A stretch of DNA of 64,000 bases from Cubamyces lactineus (lineage: Eukaryota; Basidiomycota; Agaricomycetes; Polyporales; Polyporaceae). A program made the translations under genes and the position numbers. The notes below the pieces were generated by a model. That model was not told where the DNA came from and searched no databases. It saw only the letters and a list, made by a program, of their open reading frames with translations. Location of the stretch: NCBI GenBank assembly GCA_022376465.1, contig JACDTU010000023.1:186001-250000 (forward strand). Direction: 5' to 3'. Shown piece after piece: positions 21,954-33,008 of this stretch (the first letter of the stretch is position 1; each line of letters begins with the position of its first letter).

Positions 21954-22126
21954 TCTTGTACTCCAGTTCTCCGTCCACCAGGACCGGAGGTGGCGGAGTT
22001 TGGATGCAGCTGGGGATGGTGTTCGGAGTTGCAGGCTCGAGTTGCAAAACATGGAAAACAGGGTGTACCGCGTGCATGGAGTCCGGTAGTCGGAGGGTCA
22101 AGGAGTGAGTTCCGACCTGCGCGATG
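21954..22126 (-). pseudogene. Gypsy2 integrase C-terminal fragment
   Basis: The minus frame reads AQVGTHSLTLRLPDSM, HPVFHVLQLEPATPNT and VDGELEYK, the strand and linker that precede the chromodomain in fungal gypsy integrases. It joins seamlessly to FLGPFTII at 28474 once the copia element and one CGATG copy are removed. The chromodomain itself is lost at the junction with copia copy B. Confidence 0.85.
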
Positions 22127-22685
22127 TGACAAACTTCTGAACCTGGAAGGCTGGGAGCGACCTGTAAGCGACACAAAGAGAGTCTTCAGTCTGTGAGCGA
22201 ACGACTATATTGCATAGTATAAGTACCTGTAAGCGACACAAGAGAGCTACAAGTACTCAGTAAGTAACTGCATATAAACCATAGGTAGTAAAGGAACTTA
22301 CTCTTCAGTCTGTGAGCGAACGACTGAAGAGCAGGGGCGAAGAATGTCCTCCTTATATACTGAGAGAGGAGTGCCATGAGTAAGCGAAGAAAGGAGGCAT
22401 GTGATCCCTATGTACGATGAGTAAGTGCCGAGCATATCCTGAGTAAGACGATGGTGCGAGTATCGTGACATATGGTGTCATAGATATAGAACCCTCTGGA
22501 AGGATCCGTAGCAGTGTAGAACGCAACGGAAAGATGGAGGGAATGAAAGAATGTCTAACTACAGTACGTATGCTAAGCAGTCCATAAAAGGAAGGAACAA
22601 AGTCCATACTGTGCGCGTTGTAGGCGCCACAGCCACAAGGTCCACATTCCCGGTCCGGCACAGCCGACAACCTGGAAGTTCAATA
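22127..22685 (-). repeat. 3' LTR of copia family 2
   Basis: On minus it begins T(A)TTGAACTTCC and ends AAGTTTGTCA; the first dinucleotide is TA in this copy instead of TG. Its 3' half contains a partial tandem duplication, each unit carrying GTTCGCTCACAGACTGAAGA and GTGTCGCTTACAG. Confidence 0.9.
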
Positions 22686-22696
22686 CTCCCACTCGT

Positions 22697-25600
22697 TCAA
22701 ACTGTGGAGGGAGAGACTAGACCAATCGCCTTTCTGAAGTGCTCCAATATAGAGAAGGAGACATTCTTCGTCAAGGAATCAGCTAGTTGATCCTCTGTCA
22801 CTACATAGAAGATGTCGATCGTCCCTAACTCAGCTTGTTCGCGAGTGTAGTGGTACTGGACGTCGACATGCTTCGTGCGACGCTCGGTGACGGGATTAAC
22901 CGATAAGAAGATGGACCCTTGGTTGTCGAGACACAAGGGTGTAGGACGAGAGATGTCGTCCCCCAACTCTTCACCAAACGTGCGAAGCCATACAACTTGA
23001 CGACAAGCGTCTGACGCAGCCTTGTATTCCGCCTCGGTCGAGGAGAGCGAAACAGTCGGCTGTTTCCTAGACTGCCAGGAAATAGCGCCGCCCGCCATCA
23101 AGAAGACGTAAGCCCCAGTGGACCTGCGGTCATCACGGTCCTCAGCCCAGTCTGAGTCTGAATAACCCAAAAGACCGTCATTTGAGGAACCGAAGTAACG
23201 CAACCGGTAGTCTTTGGTCCCTTGCAGGTACCGCAGAACATACTTGGCATAGTTCCAGTGTGCGTCACTAGGATTAGAGTTGTACTGAGACAACTTCTGG
23301 ACCGCGAAGGAGATATCCGGACGTGTACCCAAGGTCGCGTAGAGCAGACTGCCAATTAGGCTCTGGTACCGTTTCCGGGAGTGGTCGGCGGCGGTGTGAC
23401 TAGATTTCTCCAGTACAGCACCAGCAGGGAGAGGAGTGCGAGCCGGCTTGCAGTCGGCCATGTCGAAACGTTCAAGAACGGACTGGATGTAGTCTATCTG
23501 GTCGATGTCGATCGTTCGAGCTTTACGATCGCGAACAATGTTCAGACCAAGAAAACGCGAGACAGGACCCAGATCCGTCATCTTGAACCGCTGCATCAAG
23601 GCCTCCTTGGTAGCCTTGATATGGCCAGGCTTGTCACCCATGAGGAGTAGATCGTCGACATACAGAACAATGATCGTGACGGAATCCCCCCTATGTTGCC
23701 GATATACGTAGACTCCGGCATCAGAGTATGTCCGTATGAATCCCAGATCTAGCAAGATTTGGTGTATCTTGGCGTTCCATTGACGAGACGCCTGCTTCAA
23801 GCCGTAGATAGCTTTCAGCAACAGACACACGAAGTTTTCCTTGCCAGGAACAACCCAGCCCTCAGGCTGTTCCATGTAGATCTCCTCCTCTAAGTCGCCG
23901 TTCAAGAACGCAGTTTTGACATCCATCGACTCGATGTCCCAGTCCTCAAGCGCAGCGTGCACAAGGAGGTAACGAATCGACTCAAAACGCGCAACAGGCA
24001 AAAAGGTTTCATTGTAATCCTCCCCCCAGACCTGAGTAAAACCCTTGGCCACAAGACGAGCCTTGTACCGACCATCATGCTTGATGTCATACACCCAACG
24101 ATTGGCGACGACTTGTCGGTTCTTTGGCCTAGGCACAAGAAGCCAGGTCTTGTTCTCAATGAGCGAGTCGTACTCTGCTTTCTCAGCTGCACGCCACTTC
24201 TCCGCGTCTGGAGATGCCATGGCTTGTCGATGAGAGTTAGGAATGCCAGGCTTATGGGTTGTGGCAGCGAGCATCGCAATGATAGACTGTACAACTTGTT
24301 CATCGTCCTCCAAGTTCCCTTTCGCATCTGTACGAGCATCAACCTTTGCAGGTGGCTCATCACCATACACGCTGTCCCTGTAGCGCTGAGGTCTAGGAAC
24401 ATTCTCGCGACGAGGGCGATCACGCGCTATGCTAGGACCTCCCACTGGCTCATGACGATTCCGCTGATGGTTAGGTCGCGGTGGAGGAACAGCAGGTGGT
24501 GGATCACGTTGTTGCGGAGGAGGGGGAGCAGGTTGCTCTGGAGGTGTAGGAGGCACAGGAGGTGCGGCCTCCGGGAGAGGAATAGGAAGAGGGATATCGA
24601 TCTCGAAGTTTTCAGGCTCAGCATTGGAGGCATTGTCTGAAGGGACTTCTTGATCTGAGAACGGACTATCGTCTGGGGTAACAGGACGATTGCCAGGAAT
24701 CTTGCGTGCAGGAAAAGACTCTTCGTCGAAGATCACATCGCGAGATACAACGATAGAGTGGGTGGCTGGATTCCAGAATTTATACCCCTTGGAACCCTGC
24801 TCATACCTGACAAAGATCATCTCGACAGCCTTCTTGTCAAGTTTTCCTTTGCGCTTGTCCTTATGCACGTGAACGTAGGTTTTGCAGCCAAAAACGCGGA
24901 AATAGGACACATCAGGGATGGTCCCATCCCACAGAGTGATGGGGCACCGCCATTTCAGGCGACGCATAGGCTGACGATTATAGATATGAACGGCTGCCTC
25001 GATAGCGAGTTGCCAGAAACCGTGACTAAGTCCAGCGTGGTGAAGCATAGACAGAGCCTTCTCAGTGATTGTACGGTTCCAGCGTTCAGCACGTCCATTC
25101 TGCTGAGGCGAATCAGGCATGGTTTTGTGGTGCTCGATCCCTAATCTGCGGAGAAGTTCAGAGAACTCGTTTGACGTGTACTCCCCACCACGATCAGAGC
25201 AGACTCGCTTGATTTTCCTCCCAGTTTGATTCTCGGCCCAAGCCTTGAAGTCCTTGAACACTTTGAAGGCGTCCGACTTGTACTTCAGGAAATAAGCACG
25301 GGCGAGACCGGAGTAGTCATCAATGAAGCTAGCGAAGTACTTGAATCCGCTGCCAACTGACACAGTGCGCATTGGCCCATCAAGATCAGTGTGGACGAGC
25401 TTGAGAGGCTCAGTCGCACGCTTTTCTGATGGCGGGAAAGGGAGTCTGTGGGATTTGCCAAAGGCACAACCCTCACACGGTTCATCATCCGCAGGATCAA
25501 GCTGGTCAACACCCTTTACGTTCTTAGGCAGGTGGCGAAGAGGCTCCTTGCCTGCATGACCAAAGCGACGATGCCAGGTCTTATAACTGCGAACGTTGAG

Positions 25601-26961
25601 GTGGACGTGCCTGTTCAGAAGAATCTCCAGAGTCAAATCATAGAGATTGCTCGCAGAATTGTACGGTGCCTCAAGGATCTTTCGACCCTTGATGCGAATC
25701 GTCGAGCCTGAGTTGACAGCGCCTTCCGGCTGCTTGTCAAAGATTATCATCTTCCTCGCTCCTTGGAAGAGAGAATAACCATTCTTCTCAATGGTACCGG
25801 TGGAGAACAGTCGTGCAGAGGCCTGAGGCACATAGCAGACGTTCGGAAGAGTGATAGTCCACCGTTGACCATCGACAAGAGTCTCAGCTTTAACAGTGCC
25901 TTGACCGAGTCCCTGAATAACCGAACCTTCACCAGATGAGGCAGTATTGAAGGTCAGCGGTTTGTCAAAGGGTTCGTACTCGGTGAAGTCGTCAAAGCAC
26001 CAAGTGACATGCTGAGATGCGCCAGAATCCATCAGCCAACGTGTATACCGCACACCAGCAGCAGCTTTCGCCGCATCATAGAAAGAAGCGTGCATGTTAG
26101 AGCCAGATTCAGCTACAAGTACATTGGCCGAGACGTGCGCATGGTCATGAGAATTGTCCTTTCCCTTCCCTTTATCCTTGTCCTTGTCCTTGTCCTTCTT
26201 CTTGCCACCATTGCCCTTACCCTTGTTGCCCTTGGGGCGAAGCTCGGGGTGCTTCTTGTAGCAAGTCGACTCATGATGGGTCTGACTGCCACAGAAGTCG
26301 CAGGGGCCGGACAGCTTGGGCTTGGTCTTGGAGATCCGAGCAGCGGACTGACCAGTCTTGCGCATGGCTTCCTCAGAGAGAGACTTCTCGAGGATGACGT
26401 CGACGGTGATCTTGTCGAGGTCCATAGTGGCCATGAGCGCAGAGATCATAGGTCGGTAGGACTCCGGGACCTTGGAGAGAAGGATGAGGGCCTGGATGTT
26501 GTCCTCTAACTTCAGGCCGTTGGTCGAGATCTCGCGGATACGCGTGATGATCCGACTCATCTGATCCTGAAGCGAACGCTGGTCCGACATGCGAGACTCG
26601 CTGATGAGTGACTCGAAGAGACCCCAAACGTGCGCAGAGTTCGGTTTCCCAAACTTGTCTTTCAGCGCATCCCACATCTCTTTGGCAGTGAGATTGGCCG
26701 GAGAGGAGGTGCCGTTGGTCGTCTTCGTCTCGAGGAGATAGTGGAAGCTAGGCCCAGTCTGCATGAAGAGCAGACCGCAAGCCTGAGCATTCTTCTTCCT
26801 ATACTCCTTGCGCTCTTCAGCGTCGGTAGGTTCAGTCGTCTCCGAAGAGACTACATCCCAGCAGTTCATGAACATGAGGAGACCCTTCATCTTTGCAGCC
26901 CAGTCGGCGTACTGGCTGGCCGAAGAAAGGAGAGGGACAGATTCAGGTTTGATGTCGCCCA
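22697..26961 (-). CDS. Copia family 2 gag-pol polyprotein (intact)
   Basis: From ATG at 26961 (MGDIKPE) the frame is open for about 1,420 codons. Domains in order: gag core (SQYADWAAKMKGLL...), CCHC zinc knuckle CDFCGSQTHHESTC, lysine-rich tail, protease WLMDSGASQH, integrase with HHCC site and DDE residues (HTDLDG, CSDRGGEY, NGRAERWN; 35 residues between the last two), Pro-rich linker, RT with YVDDLLLM (near 23650) and RNase H (YSDSDWAED, SSTEAEY). The same frame stays open a further ~152 codons upstream to 27418 without an ATG, after a TGA. Given the intact frame and perfect TSD it is probably recent. The LTR indel argues that it is not brand new. Confidence 0.93.
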
Positions 26962-27933
26962 TAGTGAGGAGAAAGAATTGGGGCGAATCGACGAGGTTCT
27001 CGGTGAGATTGAGTGTAGGAAGTGGAGATTGTGGAGGCGCAAATTGGAGAGGCGCGTCCGGAGGAAGGGGTGTAGGAGCAAGGAGAGGTGAAAGCTCGTA
27101 GACTGATTCTAGGTCTTCTTCTTCTTCTGTCGAAGAAGGAGGAAGCGGAGTAACTTGCCAAGGTTCTGGAACTACAGCCCAGAGGTTACCGGGTGGAGGC
27201 TCTTGAAGGTTCTGGTAGCGATTAGGACAGGGGAAGCTATCGCAAGCAAAGTAGCTGTCATCTTCTGGGTCGTAGTAACGGTCGAGGTTCTCGTCGACGT
27301 CGAAGAAGTGGATAAGCCCAGAACAATCAAAGGCAGATGATTCTGAAGGGTTGTCGAGAGTGGCGTCGACTTCCTCCTCAGAATCTATGGCAAGAGGTTC
27401 CGCTGTGGTCGGCTCCAAAATGGTTCAGAAAAAACGCGATGATTGACTTGCTGTGTGCACCAAGAAGTCCTGGTAGATGGGAACACCTGTTCAGGAGAAC
27501 CAGAGATCCAGACAGCCGAAATGCCCGAAAATCTGGGTAGAAGTTGCCAACTGTGCCCAAGAAAAACTATGTACTGCTATCCGACAAAAAGAGTATCGTA
27601 AGGAGGGTCCAGACGGTTGTCCTCCGGTCCTAAGTTCCTAAAGAACCCGGATACAAGGGCTGGCTGTCGCAAGTGCGAGGCCTGACCCAGGGATACTAGA
27701 AAGAGCTTGCTACAAAGAGCTGTACAGCCTACTGAGTACTAGGGCTATAGTAGAAGCACTCAGGGCTGCGTCACGAGTGCAGAAATGTCCCCCTGGTAGC
27801 AGTGTCGGCGGGCAACAGTCAAGAGTTTAGGAATAATGGAGGGGAGGGTGCACAACAGCGATGTCAACGGAGGGAGGGTGCGCGCAGAGATGTCGACAGA
27901 AGTAGCAACAAGTTAGAGCGCAGGGCTCATAAC
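26962..27933 (-). other. Copia family 2 leader with ATG-less open frame and PBS
   Basis: 27418-26962 is open and in frame with gag, encoding an acidic, Pro/Glu-rich stretch (EPTTAEPLAIDSEEEVD, STEEEEDLESVYE), but begins after TGA with no ATG. 27419-27918 is noncoding leader. The PBS GGTTATGAGCCCTGC abuts the LTR at 27919-27933. The open frame may be a remnant 5' exon or be reached by a non-ATG start. Confidence 0.6.
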
Positions 27934-28473
27934 CTGACAAACTTCTGAACCTAGAAGGCTGGGAGCGACCTGTAAGCGACACAAAGAGAGTCTTCAGTCT
28001 GTGAGCGAACGACTATATTGCATAGTACAAGTACCTGTAAGCGACACAAAGAGAGCTACAAGTACTTGGTAAGTAACTGCATATAAAGGCATAGGTAATG
28101 AAGGAACTTACTCTTCAGTCTGTGAGCGAACGACTGAAGAGTAGGGGCGAAGAATGTCCTCCTTATATACTGAGAGAGGAGTGCCATGAGTAAGCGAAGA
28201 AAGGAGGCATGTGATCCCTATGTACGATGAGTAAGACCATGGTGCGAGTATCGCGACATATGGTGTCATAGATATAGAACCCTCTGGAAGGATCCGTAGC
28301 AGTGTAGAACGCAACGGAAAGATGGAGGGAATGAAAGAATGTCTAACTACAGTACGTATGCTAAGCAGTCCATAAAAGGAAGGAACAAAGTCCATGCTGT
28401 GCGCGTTGTAGGTGCCACAGCCACAAGGTCCACATTCCCGGTCCGGCACAGCCGACAACCTGGAAGTTCAACA
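27934..28473 (-). repeat. 5' LTR of copia family 2
   Basis: 540 bp, TGTTGAACTTCC...GTTTGTCA on minus, with a TATATAAGG core promoter (near 28165). It contains several CAG/GT-type junctions (GAAGA/GTAAGTT; CTTACAG/GTACTT; CTTACAG/GTCGCT), so this leader may also be spliced. Confidence 0.9.
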
Positions 28474-31400
28474 CGATGATAGTAAACGGACCTAAGAACT
28501 TCTTGGACAACTTTTTGGAAGGACGTGTAGTCCGGATGTGCTGAGCTCGGACATAGACCTGATCTCTAACCTTGAAGTCCGGCGCCGGTAGATGGTGCTT
28601 GTCCGCCTGTACTTGGTATCGGGCCTGGGCTTCGGAGATCTGCTGTCGGAGTTGGGTGTGAAGTTCGTCAAGGTTGACAGTGTAGTCGCGAGCTCAAGCG
28701 GAGGTGAGGTCCCGCTACATGCGAGGGAACTCCGTGCTTGGAGAACACATGGAGTCCGAACAAGTCTGCTAACTCCGAGGCTGTAAGCGTGTCGTGGGTA
28801 GGGATGAATATACCTTGCTTAGTGAGCCTGTCGACTACCACTAAGATCGCGGTGTAGCCAGCGGAGTTCGGGAGTTGCTCGATGAGGTCCATGAAGATGG
28901 AGTTCCAAGGTCGCTCGGGGATCGGGAGTTGCTTCAAAGTACCGTAGGGAAGATGCCGGGGGACTTCAGCTTGCGCGCAGGTAGTACAGGACTTACAGTA
29001 GTCCCGGACGAAGAGTCGGAGTCCGGGCCAGGCATAGTCCCGCAGAACCAGGGCTTGCGTCTTGTTCTGTCCCCAGTGTCTGGCGGTAGGATGGTCGTGA
29101 CAAGCTCGGAGTACGCGGAGGCGGAGGTTGCCGGAGTTCGGGACATAGACTCGACCTGAGAGTCGGAGTAGTCCGTCTTCATTGCGGGACCACCGGGAGT
29201 TGCCTTCGGAGGCGAGCTTGAGTGCAGTGGATAGTTCGGAATCAGGAGTTGGGGTTGCTTGAGCGAACTTGATGTCCGAGAGGAGTTGTTCGGAGTCGAG
29301 GATGAAGGAAGCTCGGAGTACGGGGGGTCAGAGGTAGGTAGCCTGGAGGGACACGGCGAGCTGCTCCTGGGTGAAGACTGGTCGGTAGTTGTGTGGGTTG
29401 ACGATGGAGTAGTCACTGCCCCCCTCTTTTGGGTAGACGTCCCAACAGCGTGTCAGTGCGTCGGGCTTCGCTCCAAGCTTACCTGGCCGGAACCGGACTA
29501 CGAGGTTGAACTGCAAGAGGAACTCCGACCATCGGGCTTGGCGGTGGGTCAGTAACTACGTAGTCGCGAAGTATACCAAGTTCTTGTGGTCCGTGACAAC
29601 GTTGATCGGAGTTGCCGAACCTTTGAGGTAGTGCTGCCAGGTCTTGAAACATTCGAAGATCGCGAGGAGCTCCTTGTCGTGGGTGTTGTAGTTCAACTCT
29701 GTGCCGGTCAAGGTACGGGAGTGGAAAGCAATGGGGTGGAGTTCACCGGACTCGGTGGTAAGGGAGAGGATGCCGGCAATGGCGTAGTCCGAGGCATCGG
29801 TTTCGACGGTGAGAGGTCGGTCAGGCATCCAGTGGTATAGTACCGGAGCTGTCGTGAACGCCTTCTTGAGGGTGTTAAACAAACTCCAACATTCCTCAGA
29901 GAAGTGCCAAGGCACGGACTTGCGGGTTAAGCGGGTCAGCGGTAGTAGGTTCTCGGAGTAGTTTGGAATAAACCGTCGATAGAAGTTCGCGAACCCCAGG
30001 AACGACTGTATGTCACGGACCTTCCGGGGTTCGGGCCAGTCCAAGATCGCCTTAACCTTCGACTCCGCCATGGTAAGTCCGGTGGGAGAAAGGATGTACC
30101 CGAGGTACTCGACGGAGTTGGTGTGGAACTCGCACTTGTCAGCGCGGGCATAGAGCCGGTGCTTGCGGAGTCGCCGGAGTACCTCTTTGACGTGCTTGCG
30201 GTGTTGCTCGGGGTTGTCGGAGTAGATGAGGATGTCGTCCAGGTAGACGATGACGCACACATCGAGCATATCCGTGAAGATGTCATTGACGAACCGCTGA
30301 AAGGCAGCGGGCGCGTTAGAAAGTCCGAAAGGCATGACTAACCATTCGAAGGACCCATAGCGGGTCCGAAACGCGGTCTTCCACTCATCTCCGGGAGCTA
30401 TGCGGACTAGATTGTAGGCGTGACGGAGGTCAATTTTGGTATAGATCTGGGCCTTCCGAGGCGCGTCCAGCAAGTCCGAGACAAGAGGAAGAGGGTAGCG
30501 GTCCTTCCGGGTGATCTTATTCAAGCCCCGGTAGTCCACGCAAAGGCGAAGAGATCCGTCCTTCTCCCTGACGAAGAGGACGGGAGCTCCGCAGGGGGAG
30601 TTGGACGGACATATGAACCCCGAACGGAGGTTCTCGTCGATGTACTCCCGAAGCGTGTCGAGCTCGAGTTTTGAGAGGGAGTAGATAGGTCCGAGTGGCG
30701 GAGTAGCCCCTTCTTCCAGGTTGATTTTTAGGTCGTAGGGGCGGTGCTCCGGTAAAATGTCGGCCTTGGTCTTGCTGAAGACGTCCGCAAATTTGTGGTA
30801 CCCTTCTGGAACTCCGGTGAGGTCTGGGGGAGAGTCAGAGATGGACGAACTTCGAGCGGTAGCCAAGTCCGGAGTAGACAGATTCAGGGTATAACTTGCG
30901 GACCCTGGGAGTTTGCAAGCTCAAGCGAAAGCAGCAGCGTTCACCAGAGAGATCCGGGGTATGGAGATTGGAGTAGGAGAAGTTGGTAGTTCCGGAGTAG
31001 CCGGAGTAGCCGGAGTAGACGGAGTAGACGGAGTACGCTCATGGTGTCAGAAACAGCACGGGGCGGGGGTGCGGAACAGAATTGGATGCTGCGCTTCTTC
31101 CAGTCAATCAACGGATTGTAGGCGGAGAGCCAGCTGTATCCCAGAACGGCAGACACGGACTTGTTGAGCGGAGTAACATAGAAATCTATATTGAGGACTT
31201 CTCCAGACGGAAAATGTACGGGCAGGGTGATAAACGAGGTAATCAGGTGGTTGGAAGTACCGTCAAAAAGCTGAAGACGGAGCGGGGTTACGGCGGTAGT
31301 TGGGAGTTGATACGTAGTCGCGAAATTGGAGTCGATGAAACAATGGGAGGAACTGGAGTCGATAAGGGCGCGGAACGGAGTTGGAATAGGATTGGAGTAC

Positions 31401-31621
31401 AAGTCGAGGAGGAGTGCATGGGGGTCGGAAAGAGCGGACACGTTGAGCCTGAGGATCTCCGTACCGGAGGAGTCAACGCGGTCCTCACAGGGTACAGAGT
31501 TCGGAGGACCGCGGACTAATTTTTTGTCTCCTTCGGGGCTGCAGCCGAAGCAGGCGCAGCGGGAGCGGGGTTGGCCTGAGCGACGCGACCCTTGGTTGCG
31601 GACGAGGTCTTCTTCGGACAA
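28474..31621 (-). pseudogene. Gypsy2 pol (protease, RT, RNase H, integrase), multiply broken
   Basis: Protease (ALIDSSSSHCFID, VLGYSWLSAYNPLIDW) ends in a Pro/Thr linker built from CCGGAGTAG-type repeats near 30985-31035, where the frame shifts. A TGA interrupts VNAAAFA*ACKLPGS near 30925. RT (29556-30866) is otherwise well kept: VREKDGSLRLCVDYRGLN, catalytic YLDD, RNase H VETDASDYAIAG and HDKELLAIFE. A TAG at 29556-29558 stops it before the RNase H end ([16 protein letters not shown] continues in frame). Integrase retains the HHCC zinc site and the first Asp (FMDLIEQLP), but sequence after KHGVPSHV is deleted through the second Asp and Glu, rejoining at LDELHTQLRQQISEAQ. No active integrase is possible. 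Confidence 0.88.
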
Positions 31622-32977
31622 GCACTCGCGGTATGACCAGCTCCACCGCAGAAGAGACAGAGGTTGTTGGTGAAACGGCGTTGACGCTCCTCGGGGGTAA
31701 GCTTTCCATCCTTGCCAAGCTTGTCGGCGTATGTCTTGGCCGGGGTCTTCGGAGTCTTAGGAGACTTCGATGAAGTACCGGAATTGCTGGACTTGGACGG
31801 GGTAGATGAGGAGGCCTGTCCGGAGTTGCTACCTCCGGACTTGTTACCGGAGTTGGAGGACTTGGAGTCGGAGGTCGACTTGCTGCCGGACTTGGAAGGT
31901 CCGGACTCGCGCGAGACCTCGGCCTTGCGCTCCCAGTAGTGGTTGTCAATCGACTGCGCGAGGTCGCGGAGGGCCACCAGGGTCACGGGCTTGCCGACCT
32001 CGGAGATGCGGTCCTTGAGACAGTTCGGAAGTCCGTCGTAGAACCGGTATCGGAGCGGAGCATTACCCCAGTGGACTTGAGTAGCGAGACGGGTGAACTG
32101 AGTGATGTACTTAGCTATCCGCTGGTTGTCGCCCATCCGGAGGTTCATCAGCTCGTGCTCCGCAGCTCCGGAGGCGCCGTATGGCCCAAAGTTCACTTGG
32201 AGTTCCTTCTGGAAGTGGTCGTAGGATGTGAGGAAGATCGGGGGGGTTGTCCGAGTTGCCTTCGAGGAGGTAGGGCTCGAACCACTGTAGCGCGGTGCCC
32301 TTGAGGAAGGAGATGGTGTAGGTTACCTTCTTCTTGTCGGAGTCGAAGGTTCGGGGTCGGGCCTTGAAGACTAGTTCCAACTGCGTGAAGAAAGACCAGA
32401 GTTTGTTGGGGTCGGACCCGTCGAACTGGTCCAGCTTGCGGACATTGTGCCGCTTGCTGTTCGAAGGTTGGGTAACGGCTGGAGTTGGAGCGGTAGTACG
32501 TTCAAGGGTACACGCGATGAGAGAGATTGCGGTCGCTAGCTGCGACTGAACTCGGTCTTCGGAGTCGGAGGAGTCCGAGCTTGAGCTAGTGTCGTCGTCT
32601 CCCGGTCCTTGTGGATCTTCCGGGTCGTTGTCCGGAGGACCTGGCGGTCCTGGAGGACTAGGCGGACCCGGAGGCCCGCAGCTCGGACCTGAAGGCTGAC
32701 CCTCGGAGAACGGATTCCCCGGAGATGGCTCTCGGGGTACCTGTGAGGCAGTCGCGGTAGAGATGACCAGAGGCTGAGGTTGGTCACCTTCGTCGTCCCT
32801 GTCGGAGGACGCTTTGACGATTGTTCGAGTGAACTGCCCGCGGCGGCTCGGGGTAGCTTCTTCTTGCGTCGCTGAGTCGCCTCGGCAAGCTGTCCAGCCA
32901 CTCCAGTTCTCGGCAGGGTCTTCTTGCTCTAGGGCGCAAGATTGAGTCTGAGTGCGGACTACGGTTCGAGTGGACAT
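31516..32977 (-). pseudogene. Gypsy2 gag, one-base frameshift
   Basis: It starts at 32977 (MSTRTVVRTQTQSC), has a Gly/Pro-rich N-terminal region, the capsid-like core ([34 protein letters not shown] ... [19 protein letters not shown]) and a Ser/Lys-rich tail with CCHC knuckle [14 protein letters not shown], ending KETKN. The two halves are in different frames. The switch maps to a run of seven C (minus) at about 32247-32254, where six would restore continuity. This is either a real inactivating insertion or a homopolymer sequencing error. Confidence 0.87.
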
Positions 32978-33008
32978 ATTGAGTGAAACCCGGTGTGTTC
33001 GGAAATAC

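Larger units (their letters stand above)
22127..28473 (-). mobile_element. Ty1/copia family 2, full-length element
   Basis: LTRs at 22127-22685 (3', 559 bp) and 27934-28473 (5', 540 bp) differ by a ~19-nt indel plus substitutions. The 5-bp target-site duplication CGATG (22122-22126 and 28474-28478) is perfect. The insertion lies within the gypsy2 integrase, so it is younger than gypsy2. The PBS at 27919-27933 is again initiator tRNA-Met anticodon-arm type. The polypurine-like tract is next to 22686. A single large pol frame is intact. Confidence 0.95.

Noticed and set aside
21954..22126. Treating the chromodomain-linker piece as part of gypsy1
   Set aside because: It joins in frame to 28474 across a perfect CGATG duplication, so it belongs to gypsy2.
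23957..24640. 227-codon plus-strand ORF opposite copia family 2 pol
   Set aside because: Antisense shadow of the Pro-rich linker and RT; no independent motifs or start context.
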